Assembly (NCBI GenBank): GCA_964544285.1
Contig: CAZJAQ010000017.1
Coordinates: 1 to 23,647, forward strand
Length of the DNA: 23,647 nt
Direction: 5' to 3'
Source of the DNA: CAYGVX01 sp964544285
GTDB taxonomy: Archaea > Thermoproteota > Bathyarchaeia > Bathyarchaeales > SOJC01
How positions within the stretch are numbered: position 1 is the stretch's first letter; each line of letters opens with the position of its first letter. The notes below the pieces were generated by a model. The model did not search any database, was not told the origin of the DNA, and saw only the letters and a list, made by a program, of their open reading frames with translations. This document shows positions 23,328 through 23,647 of the stretch, in pieces. The position numbers and the translations under genes were made by a program.

Positions 23328-23647
23328 TTAGATTGAGAAGATTGATCTCTTCTTCGATCGTTCCTTCTGCTCTCTCTCAGGCTCGGGTTCAACCTCTGGG
23401 GGAGGCAACACCATTTCTTCGGTCACTTCATGTTCTTTCTCTTCGGCTTCGGGTTGCTTCTCAAAGGTCTTTTGTGGCTTCGGTTTTTCTGCTTTAGCTT
23501 TCCGTGGCTTGGATTTCGTTTCTTCACTCAGCCAGACTGATTCGAGGTGTAGGGCTTTTTTGTCGTCAAACTCGAAATACTCCCACTTGTAGAGGTCCAT
23601 CTGAATGCCGTGCATCTGGCCAACCACGTCGACTAGCTGCTGCGAAA
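23328..23647 (-). CDS. C-terminal part of an unrecognised protein (partial)
   Basis: The frame is open from the TAA at 23328 to the window edge, giving about 105 residues, and the true start lies outside. An in-frame GTG at 23627 is probably not the start because the frame stays open above it. The first 35 residues (QLVDVVGQMHGIQMDLYKWE, then YFEFDDKKALHLESVWL) look folded. The rest is a low-complexity tail rich in Lys, Glu and Pro (KPRKAKAEKPKPQK, EEMVLPPPEVEPEPEREQ) ending in a basic KKRSIFSI. The function is unknown. The 134-base stretch before it (23194-23327) holds the promoter of the small gene and nothing else I recognise. Confidence 0.55.
   Translation of the reverse strand, partial: SQQLVDVVGQMHGIQMDLYKWEYFEFDDKKALHLESVWLSEETKSKPRKAKAEKPKPQKTFEKQPEAEEKEHEVTEEMVLPPPEVEPEPEREQKERSKKRSIFSI

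Overview
The window looks like a chromosome segment from an archaeon, most likely a TACK-lineage organism close to Bathyarchaeia. That placement is an inference from gene content; no search was run. Supporting features are an archaeal SRP (7S) RNA, pelota, archaeal DnaG primase, a family B DNA polymerase, archaeal PheRS and TyrRS, archaeal-type UMP kinase, NcsA/TtuA, and a KaiC/MEDS signalling cassette. TATA-like boxes sit about 25 bases before several starts, and TTG and GTG starts are common. I found no insertion sequence, CRISPR array, rRNA or recognisable tRNA.

Layout. Bases 3-248 hold the end of a plus-strand gene. Bases 411-3322 (minus) form a three-gene signalling cassette: a single-domain KaiC-like ATPase, an eight-helix membrane protein with a MEDS-like sensory domain and a second KaiC-like domain, and a small NitrOD5-like protein. 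Bases 3436-4698 encode an unusual fusion of a HAD phosphatase and a CTP-dependent polyprenol (dolichol) kinase. Bases 4777-5110 (plus) are the SRP RNA, divergent from the fusion gene over what looks like a shared TATA element. A MenA-type UbiA prenyltransferase follows (minus); its N-terminus lies in another frame, which suggests a one-base frameshift. Next come NcsA (minus), a nucleotidyltransferase (plus), pelota (minus) and DNA polymerase B (plus), arranged as divergent pairs with AT-rich shared promoters.

From 11704 to 13763 (plus) there is a two-gene ABC-2 exporter. From 13771 to 20864 (minus) runs an information-processing cluster: pyrH, pheS, pheT, a GC-rich gap with a candidate structured RNA, tyrS, a small Toprim protein and dnaG. 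The right end carries a metallo-beta-lactamase-fold hydrolase, a small zinc-ribbon protein, a small membrane protein, TrmO, an unlisted 49-residue ORF with a strong ribosome binding site, and the C-terminal part of an unrecognised protein that runs off the window.

Main points of interest: (1) DNA polymerase B has intact polymerase motifs, but its 3'-5' exonuclease motifs I and III have lost their catalytic acids. (2) A roughly 216-base structured RNA candidate lies between pheT and tyrS, and its 3' half fits H/ACA guide geometry. (3) The KaiC/MEDS/NitrOD5 cassette. (4) The HAD-polyprenol kinase fusion. (5) The UbiA frameshift. Most other genes are housekeeping genes for translation, tRNA modification, replication and protein export.
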